From Merdivivens faecigallinarum (GTDB lineage: Bacteria; Bacteroidota; Bacteroidia; Bacteroidales; UBA932), in the NCBI GenBank assembly GCA_017695055.1, contig JADILY010000035.1, positions 1 to 6,410 on the forward strand: DNA of 6,410 bases, given 5' to 3'. Made by a program: the position numbers and the translations under genes. Each line of letters opens with the position of its first letter. Position 1 is the stretch's first letter. Below the pieces are notes generated by a model, which worked only from the letters and a program-made list of their open reading frames with translations, had not been told where the DNA came from and did not search any database. Below, piece by piece: positions 1-5,978 of this stretch.

Positions 1-19
1 TAACAAATCTTTTATTACA

Positions 20-36
20 CCGACAATATCTGTCGG
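20..36 (-). terminator. Hairpin downstream of prmA, possible weak terminator
   Basis: A perfect 6-bp stem (CCGACA pairing with TGTCGG) encloses a 5-base loop, 20 bases past the prmA stop. It sits where a transcript end for the tpiA-prmA operon would be expected. On the minus strand it is followed by TGTAATAAAAG rather than a run of T, so it is not a canonical intrinsic terminator. It could be a 3'-end stabilising hairpin or belong to whatever lies left of the window. Confidence 0.35.
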
Positions 37-55
37 AATTTAGTTAGTGGAATAC

Positions 56-901
56 TCATTTTTTCACGAACTTCACTACCGCCCACTCATCCTTCAAACT
101 GTCGGAGACATATTCAAGCCCGCAGCCTTCCGCCGCTGCAACAATCATCGGAATGTCATCTGCATAGAAACCGCTCACAAGCAGGGTGGCACCAGCAAGC
201 ATCGCCTTTGAATACGCTCCCATATCAGACATCAGTATGTTACGATTGATATTCGCCAGGACAATGTCGTATTTTTCCAGATTCCCTATCGACGAAGCAT
301 CGCCGCACCTCACGGAAACATTGTCAGCGACATTGTTGAGTGCGAAGTTTTCAAGTGCTGAATCCACGGCTACATCGTCTATATCTATGGCGTCTACAGG
401 AGACGAAGCACCCATCATGACGGCAAGTATTGCCAGTATGCCTGTACCGCACCCCATATCCAATACTCTCTTGCCGAAAACGGATTCATTCATAAGCGAA
501 GACACCATGAGATAAGTCGTCTGATGATGTCCTGTGCCGAAAGCCATTTTAGGGTCTACTGTTATAGTATATAAGGTATCGGGAAGATTTTTATGGAATG
601 TCGCCTTTACTGTACATTTCCCATCAACGACAATCGGACTGAAAGAAGCCTCCCAAATAGCATTCCAATTCTGCTCTTGGACCGGAACATGCGTTTCAGT
701 TACTGAAAAATGACCTTTGAAAACCGTAAGGGCGGAGGAAAGTGCCCGTTCATCGAACCTGTCCGTCCGGATATACGCAAAAAGTAAAGGAGCCTCGGTA
801 CAAAACGATTCGTAACCGAGAGATTCTATTTCAGCCACGACCCAATCTGCATTATCTTCAGTAAAGGGAGAAAGGCTCATCCTGACTTCCGTATATTCCA
901 T
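56..901 (-). CDS. prmA: Ribosomal protein L11 methyltransferase (PrmA)
   Basis: This is a cytoplasmic S-adenosylmethionine-dependent methyltransferase of 281 aa, close to the usual family length (about 290). In characterised members it methylates amino groups of ribosomal protein L11. The N-terminal third (about 1-90) is the substrate-recognition domain, with the family-like NWNAIWEASFSPI segment at 79-90. The family signature DPKMAFGTGHHQTT is at 116-129. The SAM-binding glycine loop VLDMGCGTGILAI is at 146-158, followed by the acidic DIDD at 173-176 that should bind the ribose. LANINRNIL at 215-223 is the post-strand-4 motif. The start at 899-901 gives an N-terminus (MEYTEVRMSLSPF) that fits Bacteroidetes homologues; the internal Met8 is less likely. 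It begins 9 bases after the tpiA stop with no separate promoter and no Shine-Dalgarno, so it is probably co-transcribed with tpiA. The functional link with glycolysis is not evident. The family call is secure. Confidence 0.96.
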   Translation of the reverse strand: MEYTEVRMSLSPFTEDNADWVVAEIESLGYESFCTEAPLLFAYIRTDRFDERALSSALTVFKGHFSVTETHVPVQEQNWNAIWEASFSPIVVDGKCTVKATFHKNLPDTLYTITVDPKMAFGTGHHQTTYLMVSSLMNESVFGKRVLDMGCGTGILAILAVMMGASSPVDAIDIDDVAVDSALENFALNNVADNVSVRCGDASSIGNLEKYDIVLANINRNILMSDMGAYSKAMLAGATLLVSGFYADDIPMIVAAAEGCGLEYVSDSLKDEWAVVKFVKK

Positions 902-910
902 AAAAAGACA

Positions 911-1666
911 TTATCTGAATGATTTTGCTATCGACAGGAAATCTTCTGCTTTAAGGGAAGCACCTCCGATCAGACCTCCGTCTATGTCCTTGCAGGCAAA
1001 AAGTTCCTTTGCATTCGAAGGCTTGCAGCTCCCTCCGTACAGTATGGATACACTGTCGGCGGCAGATGCGAACTTTTCCGCAATGGTTGCACGTATATGT
1101 CTGTGCATTTCCTGAGCCTGATCGACCGTAGCGGTCTTTCCGGTCCCTATGGCCCATACCGGCTCGTATGCCACTATTACATTTGAAACCGACTGCTGCG
1201 GGACAGTATAAAGTACATTCCTTATCTGTCCGTCCACGACACTGAAATGTTTTCCGGCTTCCCTTTCAGCAATGGTTTCGCCGACACAGAGAATAGGTAT
1301 CAGTCCTTCTTTCATGGCCAGAGCCATCTTCTGCACGAGCTTTTCGTCCGTTTCACCATAATATTGCCGCCTTTCGGAATGGCCCAATATGACATAGCCG
1401 CTACCTGCCGACCTCAGCATGGCAGCCGAGACTTCACCCGTATATGCTCCGCTTTCCCGGTCAGCACAGTTCTGTGCGGCAAGACCGATGCCGCTGCCCG
1501 AAATGACATCCGCCACCTTTGTTATATGAGTAAACGGCACGCCGAGTATGAGTTCAACATCCGACGGCTTTTCAGAAATTCCCGCCAATACATTTTTCGC
1601 AAGTTCCACACCTTCCGGAACTGTCGTGTTCATCTTCCAGTTGCCCGCAACGATTTTCTTCCTCAT
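911..1666 (-). CDS. tpiA: Triosephosphate isomerase
   Basis: This glycolytic enzyme interconverts dihydroxyacetone phosphate and glyceraldehyde 3-phosphate in the cytoplasm. With the start chosen here it has 251 aa, the standard family length, as a single TIM barrel. The N-terminal signature GNWKMN carries Asn9 and catalytic Lys11. The electrophile His96 is in ILGHSERR (93-100), the catalytic base Glu168 is in AYEPVWAIGTGKTAT (166-180), which includes the flexible loop 6, and the phosphate-binding YGGSCKPSN is at 210-218. The frame stays open to an upstream ATG at 1736-1738, but that would add 24 residues with no family counterpart. Half of the extension would be encoded by the intergenic repeat, and it would start upstream of the expected transcription start, so the ATG at 1664-1666 is preferred. 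The leader is AT-rich with no Shine-Dalgarno. It is the first gene of a two-gene operon with prmA, driven by the repeat-borne promoter at 1708-1739. Confidence 0.97.
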   Translation of the reverse strand: MRKKIVAGNWKMNTTVPEGVELAKNVLAGISEKPSDVELILGVPFTHITKVADVISGSGIGLAAQNCADRESGAYTGEVSAAMLRSAGSGYVILGHSERRQYYGETDEKLVQKMALAMKEGLIPILCVGETIAEREAGKHFSVVDGQIRNVLYTVPQQSVSNVIVAYEPVWAIGTGKTATVDQAQEMHRHIRATIAEKFASAADSVSILYGGSCKPSNAKELFACKDIDGGLIGGASLKAEDFLSIAKSFR

Positions 1667-1707
1667 GACAAAACTATATTGATTAAAACCATATATTGAT
1701 TCCGATG

Positions 1708-1739
1708 CAAATATACGCAGAAGCCGAGAGCAGAGCAAA
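1708..1739 (-). promoter_or_regulatory. Proximal promoter of tpiA-prmA, inside repeat copy 1
   Basis: On the minus strand, TTTG (1736-1739) is followed by a 20-base spacer and TATATTTG (1708-1715). This matches the Bacteroidetes primary-sigma consensus TTTG/TAnnTTTG exactly and the spacing is normal. Transcription would be expected to start around 1700-1704, leaving a leader of roughly 35 bases before the tpiA ATG. The match and position are seen; activity is inferred. Confidence 0.8.
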
Positions 1740-1758
1740 TGAATTTATTCAAATTGCT
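1734..1758. promoter_or_regulatory. Imperfect inverted repeat overlapping the -33 box
   Basis: Read on the minus strand, outer arms AGCAA and TTGCT flank inner arms TGAAT and ATTCA. The dyad is slightly asymmetric, with unpaired T residues between the arms. It covers the -33 TTTG of the proximal promoter. An identical copy lies at 1817-1841 over the distal promoter. It could be an operator, an AT-rich upstream activating region, or simply part of the repeat's structure; the sequence does not decide between them. Confidence 0.5.
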
Positions 1759-1790
1759 ATGCCGAGGCGCAACAGTATTTCTGCCGCAGG

Positions 1791-1822
1791 CAAATATACG
1801 CAGAAGCCGAGAGCAGAGCAAA
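1791..1822 (-). promoter_or_regulatory. Distal promoter toward tpiA, inside repeat copy 2
   Basis: This is an exact duplicate of the proximal promoter, 83 bp further upstream: TTTG at 1819-1822, a 20-base spacer and TATATTTG at 1791-1798. A transcript would start near 1784-1787 and run through repeat copy 1, giving a leader of about 120 bases able to fold the TGAAT/ATTCA hairpin. Both promoters lie downstream of the aminotransferase terminator, so they would serve tpiA-prmA only. Confidence 0.65.
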
Positions 1823-1854
1823 TGAATTTATTCAAATTGCTATGCCGGCAGGAT

Positions 1855-1882
1855 AAAAAAGAAGACGGCTGGAATTCAGCCG
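1855..1882 (-). terminator. Rho-independent terminator of the aminotransferase gene
   Basis: On the minus strand a perfect 6-bp GC-rich stem (CGGCTG with CAGCCG, plus strand 1866-1871 and 1877-1882) closes a 5-base loop. It is followed by TCTTCTTTTTT, ending at the six-A run 1855-1860 of the plus strand. The stem lies 38 bases after the aminotransferase stop. Stem, short loop and T tract together make a standard intrinsic terminator that separates this gene from tpiA. Confidence 0.85.
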
Positions 1883-1920
1883 CCTCCCCCCTAATTATTA
1901 TTTTCCTTTAAGACAAACCC

Positions 1921-3132
1921 TCAGGCTCTGTAACCTTTTTCCTCGTACAGTTTCTTCACTGCATTGGCAAGCCTGCAAATGCCTTCGTCTATCTTTTCGT
2001 CCGAAGCGTACGAGAAGTTAAGCCTCATCGAGTTCTGTCCGCCGCCATCGCAATAGAATGAAGTACCGAGCACGAATGCGACGTTTTCCTTGATGGCGAT
2101 ATTGAACAGATCCAGGGTGCTCAGGCCTTCTGGAAGTGAAACGAGAAGGAACAGTCCGCCTTCCGGATTGGTCCAGGTAACGCCTTTAGGCATGTAGCGT
2201 TCGAGGGCTTCTATCATCTTGGACTTCTTCACGCGGTAAAGGCTTGTGATGTTTACAAGATTCTTGTCGAAATGTCCTGAAGCGAGATATCTTTCCGCAA
2301 TCATCTGCGACATGATAGGTGTACAGAGGTCGGAGCACTGTTTGCCGACAATCAGACGGTTGATTACTTCGTCCGGACCGATTACCCAACCTATACGGAA
2401 GCCTGGAACGAAAGTCTTGGAGAAAGTACCCAGCTGTACAACACGGCCGTCTGTATCGAGGCTGAGGATTGTAGGTACAGGTTCGCCTTCGAATCTGATA
2501 TCCCTGTAAGGGCTGTCCTCTATAATAATCATATCGTGTTTGCGGGCAACCTCGAGAGCCAGTTTCCTTTCTTCGAGAGTCATGGTCGTTCCGGAAGGAT
2601 TCCTGAAGTCAGGAACGAGGTAGATATACTTAGGCTTGCGGCCCTGCGCGGTAAGGTCGGTTATGACCTTGTCCATTTCATCGTAGCTCTTGAAGCCGAC
2701 AGGTTCGCCCTGCTCTGCATAAATGGCCTGAAGGGCTCCGAGATAAGAAGGCAATTCGCAAAGAACAGTGTCGCCCGGATCGACGAAAATCCTTGCAACA
2801 AGGTCGAGAGCCTGCTGGGAAGCCGTAGTGATGAGGATGTTCTTGATATCGACATCAACGCCCTGCGTACGCTTTACCATCTTTGCAAGTTCCTTGCGGA
2901 GTCCCGGATGTCCCTCGGTCGTGCTGTACTGCAACGCCTTGGCAGGACATTCGTTCATGATATCCATCATGATCTGTTTCAAATCCTCGACAGGGAAAGT
3001 CTCGGCATTAGGAAAACCGCCTCCGAAAGATATTACATCGGGGCTCGTGATAACGCTAAGAAGATCCCTGATTGAAGATCTTCTCATGTTCAATGCGTTT
3101 TTTGATAAGATTTGTTGTATATTTACACTCAT
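1921..3132 (-). CDS. PLP-dependent class I/II aminotransferase, LysN/2-aminoadipate transaminase-like
   Basis: This 403-aa fold-type I pyridoxal-phosphate enzyme transfers amino groups between an amino acid and a 2-oxo acid, and is predicted cytoplasmic. It resembles the subgroup containing 2-aminoadipate/aromatic aminotransferases and the C-terminal domains of MocR regulators, but has no DNA-binding domain. Visible landmarks are ISFGGGFPNAETFP (34-47) at the substrate entrance, TTASQQALDL (102-111) cupping the cofactor phosphate, and FRNPSG (176-181) with Asn178. IIEDSPYRDIRF (203-214) holds Asp206 for the pyridine nitrogen and Tyr209. TFSKTFVPGFRIGW (236-249) holds the Schiff-base Lys239 and Arg246, and MRLNFSY (369-375) holds Arg370 for the substrate carboxylate. 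All key residues are present. It is monocistronic, with its own promoter and terminator, so the neighbourhood gives no hint of substrate. Aminoadipate, branched-chain and aromatic substrates all remain possible. The start at 3130-3132 lies about 18 bases after the predicted transcription start, with no Shine-Dalgarno. Confidence 0.92.
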   Translation of the reverse strand: MSVNIQQILSKNALNMRRSSIRDLLSVITSPDVISFGGGFPNAETFPVEDLKQIMMDIMNECPAKALQYSTTEGHPGLRKELAKMVKRTQGVDVDIKNILITTASQQALDLVARIFVDPGDTVLCELPSYLGALQAIYAEQGEPVGFKSYDEMDKVITDLTAQGRKPKYIYLVPDFRNPSGTTMTLEERKLALEVARKHDMIIIEDSPYRDIRFEGEPVPTILSLDTDGRVVQLGTFSKTFVPGFRIGWVIGPDEVINRLIVGKQCSDLCTPIMSQMIAERYLASGHFDKNLVNITSLYRVKKSKMIEALERYMPKGVTWTNPEGGLFLLVSLPEGLSTLDLFNIAIKENVAFVLGTSFYCDGGGQNSMRLNFSYASDEKIDEGICRLANAVKKLYEEKGYRA

Positions 3133-3155
3133 TATCTAAGATTTTATTTTGGATG

Positions 3156-3185
3156 CAAAAATAATAAATTGTAAGCATTTCCAAA
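3156..3185 (-). promoter_or_regulatory. Promoter of the aminotransferase gene
   Basis: On the minus strand, TTTG (3182-3185), an 18-base AT-rich spacer and TATTTTTG (3156-3163) match the Bacteroidetes consensus exactly. A second TTTG at 3186-3189 would give a 22-base spacer. The predicted start is near 3149-3151, giving a short leader of about 18 bases. Activity is inferred from the match and position. Confidence 0.75.
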
Positions 3186-3281
3186 CAAAAACTTTGTTTT
3201 TTTGAAGCATTTTAAAAGAGTGTTTAAAGAATCATAAGAAAATTACAGAATACACCATAAGAAAACTCAAATATCATTCAT
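3186..3281 (+). promoter_or_regulatory. polA leader region, no clear promoter
   Basis: polA must be transcribed from within the 149-base divergent gap, yet no exact TAnnTTTG faces right. The nearest candidate is AAACTTTG at 3189-3196, one mismatch from consensus, with TTG at 3169-3171 17 bases before it; it would give a leader of about 80 bases. The decamer CATAAGAAAA occurs twice, at 3233-3242 and 3256-3265. The stretch just before the ATG is A-rich without a Shine-Dalgarno, as is usual in Bacteroidetes. Confidence 0.35.
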
Positions 3282-5951
3282 ATGAAGAAGCTTTTCCTCA
3301 TAGACGGACATTCGTTGATTTTCAAAATGTACTACGCATTCCTGCGCAGACCGATGATTAATTCCAAGGGCGAAGACACATCGATATTATTCGGATTCAC
3401 CAAATACATACTCGAACTCATCGGAAAAGAAAACCCCACGCATCTGGCGATAGCTTTCGACCCTCCCGGGAAAACTTTCCGCCACGAGCTTTTCCACGAC
3501 TACAAAGGCACGCGCAGTGCAACGCCTCAACCCGTAATCGATGCACTCGGCCCGCTTGTGGACATCTGCCGCGCCCTGAGGATACCCGTGCTCATGGAGC
3601 CGGGATACGAGGCCGATGACGTAATCGGTTCCTTTGCGACCTCCGAAGCGGAGAACGGCTTCGAAGTATACATGGTGACAGTCGACAAGGACTACGGCCA
3701 GCTGCTGGGGGAAAGGATTTTCCAATACAAGCCGGGAAAATCGGGTAATGAAAACGAAATAATTACCGCGGAAATGCTCTGCCGGAAATACGGCATCGAC
3801 AATCCGGCACAATTCATAGACATACTTACGGTCTGGGGGGACACCTCTGACAACATCCCGGGGATAAAAGGCATCGGGGAAGTCGGAGCGGCGAAACTCG
3901 TATCGCAATTCGGCTCCATAGAAGGGATTTATGCCAACCTCGACAAACTCAAGCCGAAACAGAAGGAAGCATTCGAGGAGGCGAGGGACAGAATAGGCTT
4001 GAGCCGCAAGCTTGTCGAAATCAAGAGGGACCTGCCGGTGAACGTGCCGGAAAAAGAGTTGGAAACCTCTCTTGAATACGGAAGCGAGACAAAAAAGATT
4101 TTCGACAGGTACGAATTCGGTTCTCTGGTAAAATATTTTCCGGCAGACATGTCGCAGGAGCCCGCACCTGCCGCTACCCGGGAGACAATCGAATGCAATC
4201 CTTCACCGCTCGAAACTGTCGTGTCAGAAGCCTCCAAATCAGGGCATGTCGCAGTATCCGCGAAGGACGGGAAGATTGTCATTGCCGCCGGAGAAAAGAC
4301 AAAATACGTATCGGAAGTAAATTTTCCTTTAAAGGACAAAGACGACACCTATATATTATTGGGAAAAATATTTTCCGATTCCGGAATAACGAAGACCGGA
4401 TTCGACATGAAAACCGCCTGCAAACTGCTTTTGGCGGAAAATATCCGCATCGGAGGCGAAATCCGCGACATAGAGATAATGCATTATCTTTCAGACCCTG
4501 AAATGAGCCACAAGGCGGAAATGATTATCCAGGGATGCACCGGAAAGAAGATTTCGGACTACACGCTTTCGGGTTTCGGAGCACCGGCACAGGACAACGG
4601 CGAAGCTCCGGACCTTTTCAACCAGAAAACCGAAACGGCAGACATATCCTCGATGGCCGCCGAAGCCATACTGTCGGAAAAAGCCGGAAAGGTTCTCTCG
4701 GAAAAACTCGCGAAGGACGGAATGACCAACCTCTACAACGATATCGAAGAACCTCTTATAGAGGTCCTTGCCGACATGGAGCGCCAGGGAGTCAAGGTGG
4801 ACATCGGGCAGTTGCAGCAATACCGCAGGGAACTTGAAAAGGAGATGCTTGCAATCGAAAGCGAAGTCAGGGAAATTGCGGGAGAACCGTCCCTGAACCT
4901 GTCTTCCCCTAAGCAACTCGGAGTCGTATTATACGAAAAAATGAACCTCAACCCGAAGATAAAGGCCAACGGGAAGAACAATTATCCTACGGACGAGGAA
5001 ACCCTAAACGGCCTTCTCGACAAAAGCCCGATAATCCAGAAAATATTGGATTTCAGAGGATTGAAAAAACTTATATCCACATATATCGACCCTCTTCCGG
5101 CGCTGATGGGCACGGATGGCAAACTGCATACCACCTTCAATCAGGCACTTACCGCCACCGGAAGGCTGAGCAGCTCCAGGCCGAACCTGCAAAACATCCC
5201 CGTACGTACAGACAAGGGCAAGGAAATCAGGAAGGCTTTCGTGCCGTGCAGGCCGGACGGATACATACTCTCGGCCGATTATTCCCAGATAGAGCTCAGG
5301 ATAATGGCGCATATCAGCTGCGACCGGCACCTTGTGGAAGCATTCAGGAACGGCGAAGACATACACGCCATGACAGCCGCAAAAATCTCCAAGACCGACC
5401 CGGGTTCCGTCACGAAGGAGCAAAGGCGCAGGGCCAAGACGGCCAACTTCGGAATCATGTACGGGATTTCCGCATTCGGGCTCTCGCAGAGGCTCAGGAT
5501 TCCGCGCTCTGAATCGAAAGAACTCATAGAAGAATATTTTGCCAATTTCAAAGGAGTCGAAGCCTACATAAAGGATTGCATAGCAATGGCCCGCGAAAAA
5601 GGTTATGTTGAAACCCTTTTCGGACGGCGCAGATATCTTCCGGACATCAACTCCAAGAACAACACAGTACGCTCGCTGGCGGAAAGGAATGCCATAAACG
5701 CCCCTATCCAGGGGACGGCAGCCGATATCATCAAACTCGCGATGGTAAGGATATTCCGCAGGATGGAGAGCGAAGGCTTCGAAAGCAGGATGATATTGCA
5801 GGTACATGACGAACTTGTTTTCGACACCGTCGCCCACGAAGCCGAAAGGCTCGCCGCCCTTGTGAAAGAAGAAATGGAGGGAGTTGCAAAATTATCCGTA
5901 CCTTTGACCGTCGAATGCAACTGGGCATCCAATTGGCTGGACGCCCACTGA
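3282..5951 (+). CDS. polA: DNA polymerase I, with degenerate 3'-5' exonuclease domain
   Basis: This 889-aa family A polymerase fills gaps in DNA repair and removes RNA primers on the lagging strand. The N-terminal 5' nuclease (about 1-290) is complete: acidic metal ligands Asp8, Asp60, Glu110, Asp112, Asp113, Asp135, Asp137, Asp187 and Asp190, with the helix-hairpin-helix GIKGIGEVGAAKLV at 194-207. The middle domain (about 305-480) keeps the exonuclease position and size, but by eye alignment with E. coli the catalytic residues are replaced: Asp355 by Ser326, Glu357 by Lys328, Asp424 by Ala379, Tyr497 by Met458 and Asp501 by Ala462. Proofreading is therefore predicted absent, as in Taq polymerase. 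The polymerase domain (about 485-889) has TATGRLSSSRPNLQNIP (624-640), motif A SADYSQIELR with Asp666, motif B RRRAKTANFGIMYG (715-728) with Arg715, Lys719, Phe723 and Tyr727, and motif C QVHDELVF with Asp843 and Glu844. It ends in the family-like NWLDAH. It is divergent from the aminotransferase and 27 bases before the sigma-factor gene. Confidence 0.98.
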   Translation: MKKLFLIDGHSLIFKMYYAFLRRPMINSKGEDTSILFGFTKYILELIGKENPTHLAIAFDPPGKTFRHELFHDYKGTRSATPQPVIDALGPLVDICRALRIPVLMEPGYEADDVIGSFATSEAENGFEVYMVTVDKDYGQLLGERIFQYKPGKSGNENEIITAEMLCRKYGIDNPAQFIDILTVWGDTSDNIPGIKGIGEVGAAKLVSQFGSIEGIYANLDKLKPKQKEAFEEARDRIGLSRKLVEIKRDLPVNVPEKELETSLEYGSETKKIFDRYEFGSLVKYFPADMSQEPAPAATRETIECNPSPLETVVSEASKSGHVAVSAKDGKIVIAAGEKTKYVSEVNFPLKDKDDTYILLGKIFSDSGITKTGFDMKTACKLLLAENIRIGGEIRDIEIMHYLSDPEMSHKAEMIIQGCTGKKISDYTLSGFGAPAQDNGEAPDLFNQKTETADISSMAAEAILSEKAGKVLSEKLAKDGMTNLYNDIEEPLIEVLADMERQGVKVDIGQLQQYRRELEKEMLAIESEVREIAGEPSLNLSSPKQLGVVLYEKMNLNPKIKANGKNNYPTDEETLNGLLDKSPIIQKILDFRGLKKLISTYIDPLPALMGTDGKLHTTFNQALTATGRLSSSRPNLQNIPVRTDKGKEIRKAFVPCRPDGYILSADYSQIELRIMAHISCDRHLVEAFRNGEDIHAMTAAKISKTDPGSVTKEQRRRAKTANFGIMYGISAFGLSQRLRIPRSESKELIEEYFANFKGVEAYIKDCIAMAREKGYVETLFGRRRYLPDINSKNNTVRSLAERNAINAPIQGTAADIIKLAMVRIFRRMESEGFESRMILQVHDELVFDTVAHEAERLAALVKEEMEGVAKLSVPLTVECNWASNWLDAH

Positions 5952-5978
5952 TACGGGCAGCATAAACCGACCATCAGC

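Larger units (their letters stand above)
1707..1847. repeat. Tandem intergenic repeat, 83-bp unit, 1.7 copies, promoter-bearing
   Basis: The 58 bases at 1707-1764 recur without a mismatch at 1790-1847. The 25 bases between them (1765-1789) complete an 83-bp first unit, and the second copy abuts it directly, so the structure is one full unit plus a partial one. The second copy diverges just before the aminotransferase terminator. Each copy holds an imperfect inverted repeat and a full TTTG-N20-TATATTTG promoter reading minus, toward tpiA. The unit length is not a multiple of three and the copies are read in different frames, so it is not protein-coding. From memory, similar elements of this general layout are scattered between genes in Bacteroidales genomes; I cannot confirm that here. 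Confidence 0.95.

Noticed and set aside
1667..1677. TAGTTTTG just before the tpiA ATG as a -7 box
   Set aside because: It fits TAnnTTTG, but the start of transcription would fall on or beyond the ATG and there is no TTTG at a suitable distance upstream. The repeat-borne promoter is much better placed.
1707..1847. CRISPR-like repeat-spacer structure
   Set aside because: There are only two copies of a 58-bp repeat, the unit is a simple 83-bp tandem duplication with one 25-bp interval, and there are no cas genes nearby. Promoter boxes within the repeat explain it better.
1843..1850. TGCCGGCA palindrome at the end of repeat copy 2
   Set aside because: An 8-bp palindrome at the junction where the copy diverges; too short to support a separate site.
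1696..1911. 71-codon plus-strand open frame across the intergenic region
   Set aside because: It runs through both repeat copies in two different frames (the 83-bp unit is not a multiple of three) and through the aminotransferase terminator. It has no recognisable protein features.
5004..5837. 277-codon minus-strand open frame antisense to polA
   Set aside because: It lies entirely within the polymerase domain of polA, whose motifs A, B and C are intact on the plus strand. The antisense product is compositionally odd and has no domain; it is a shadow of codon bias.
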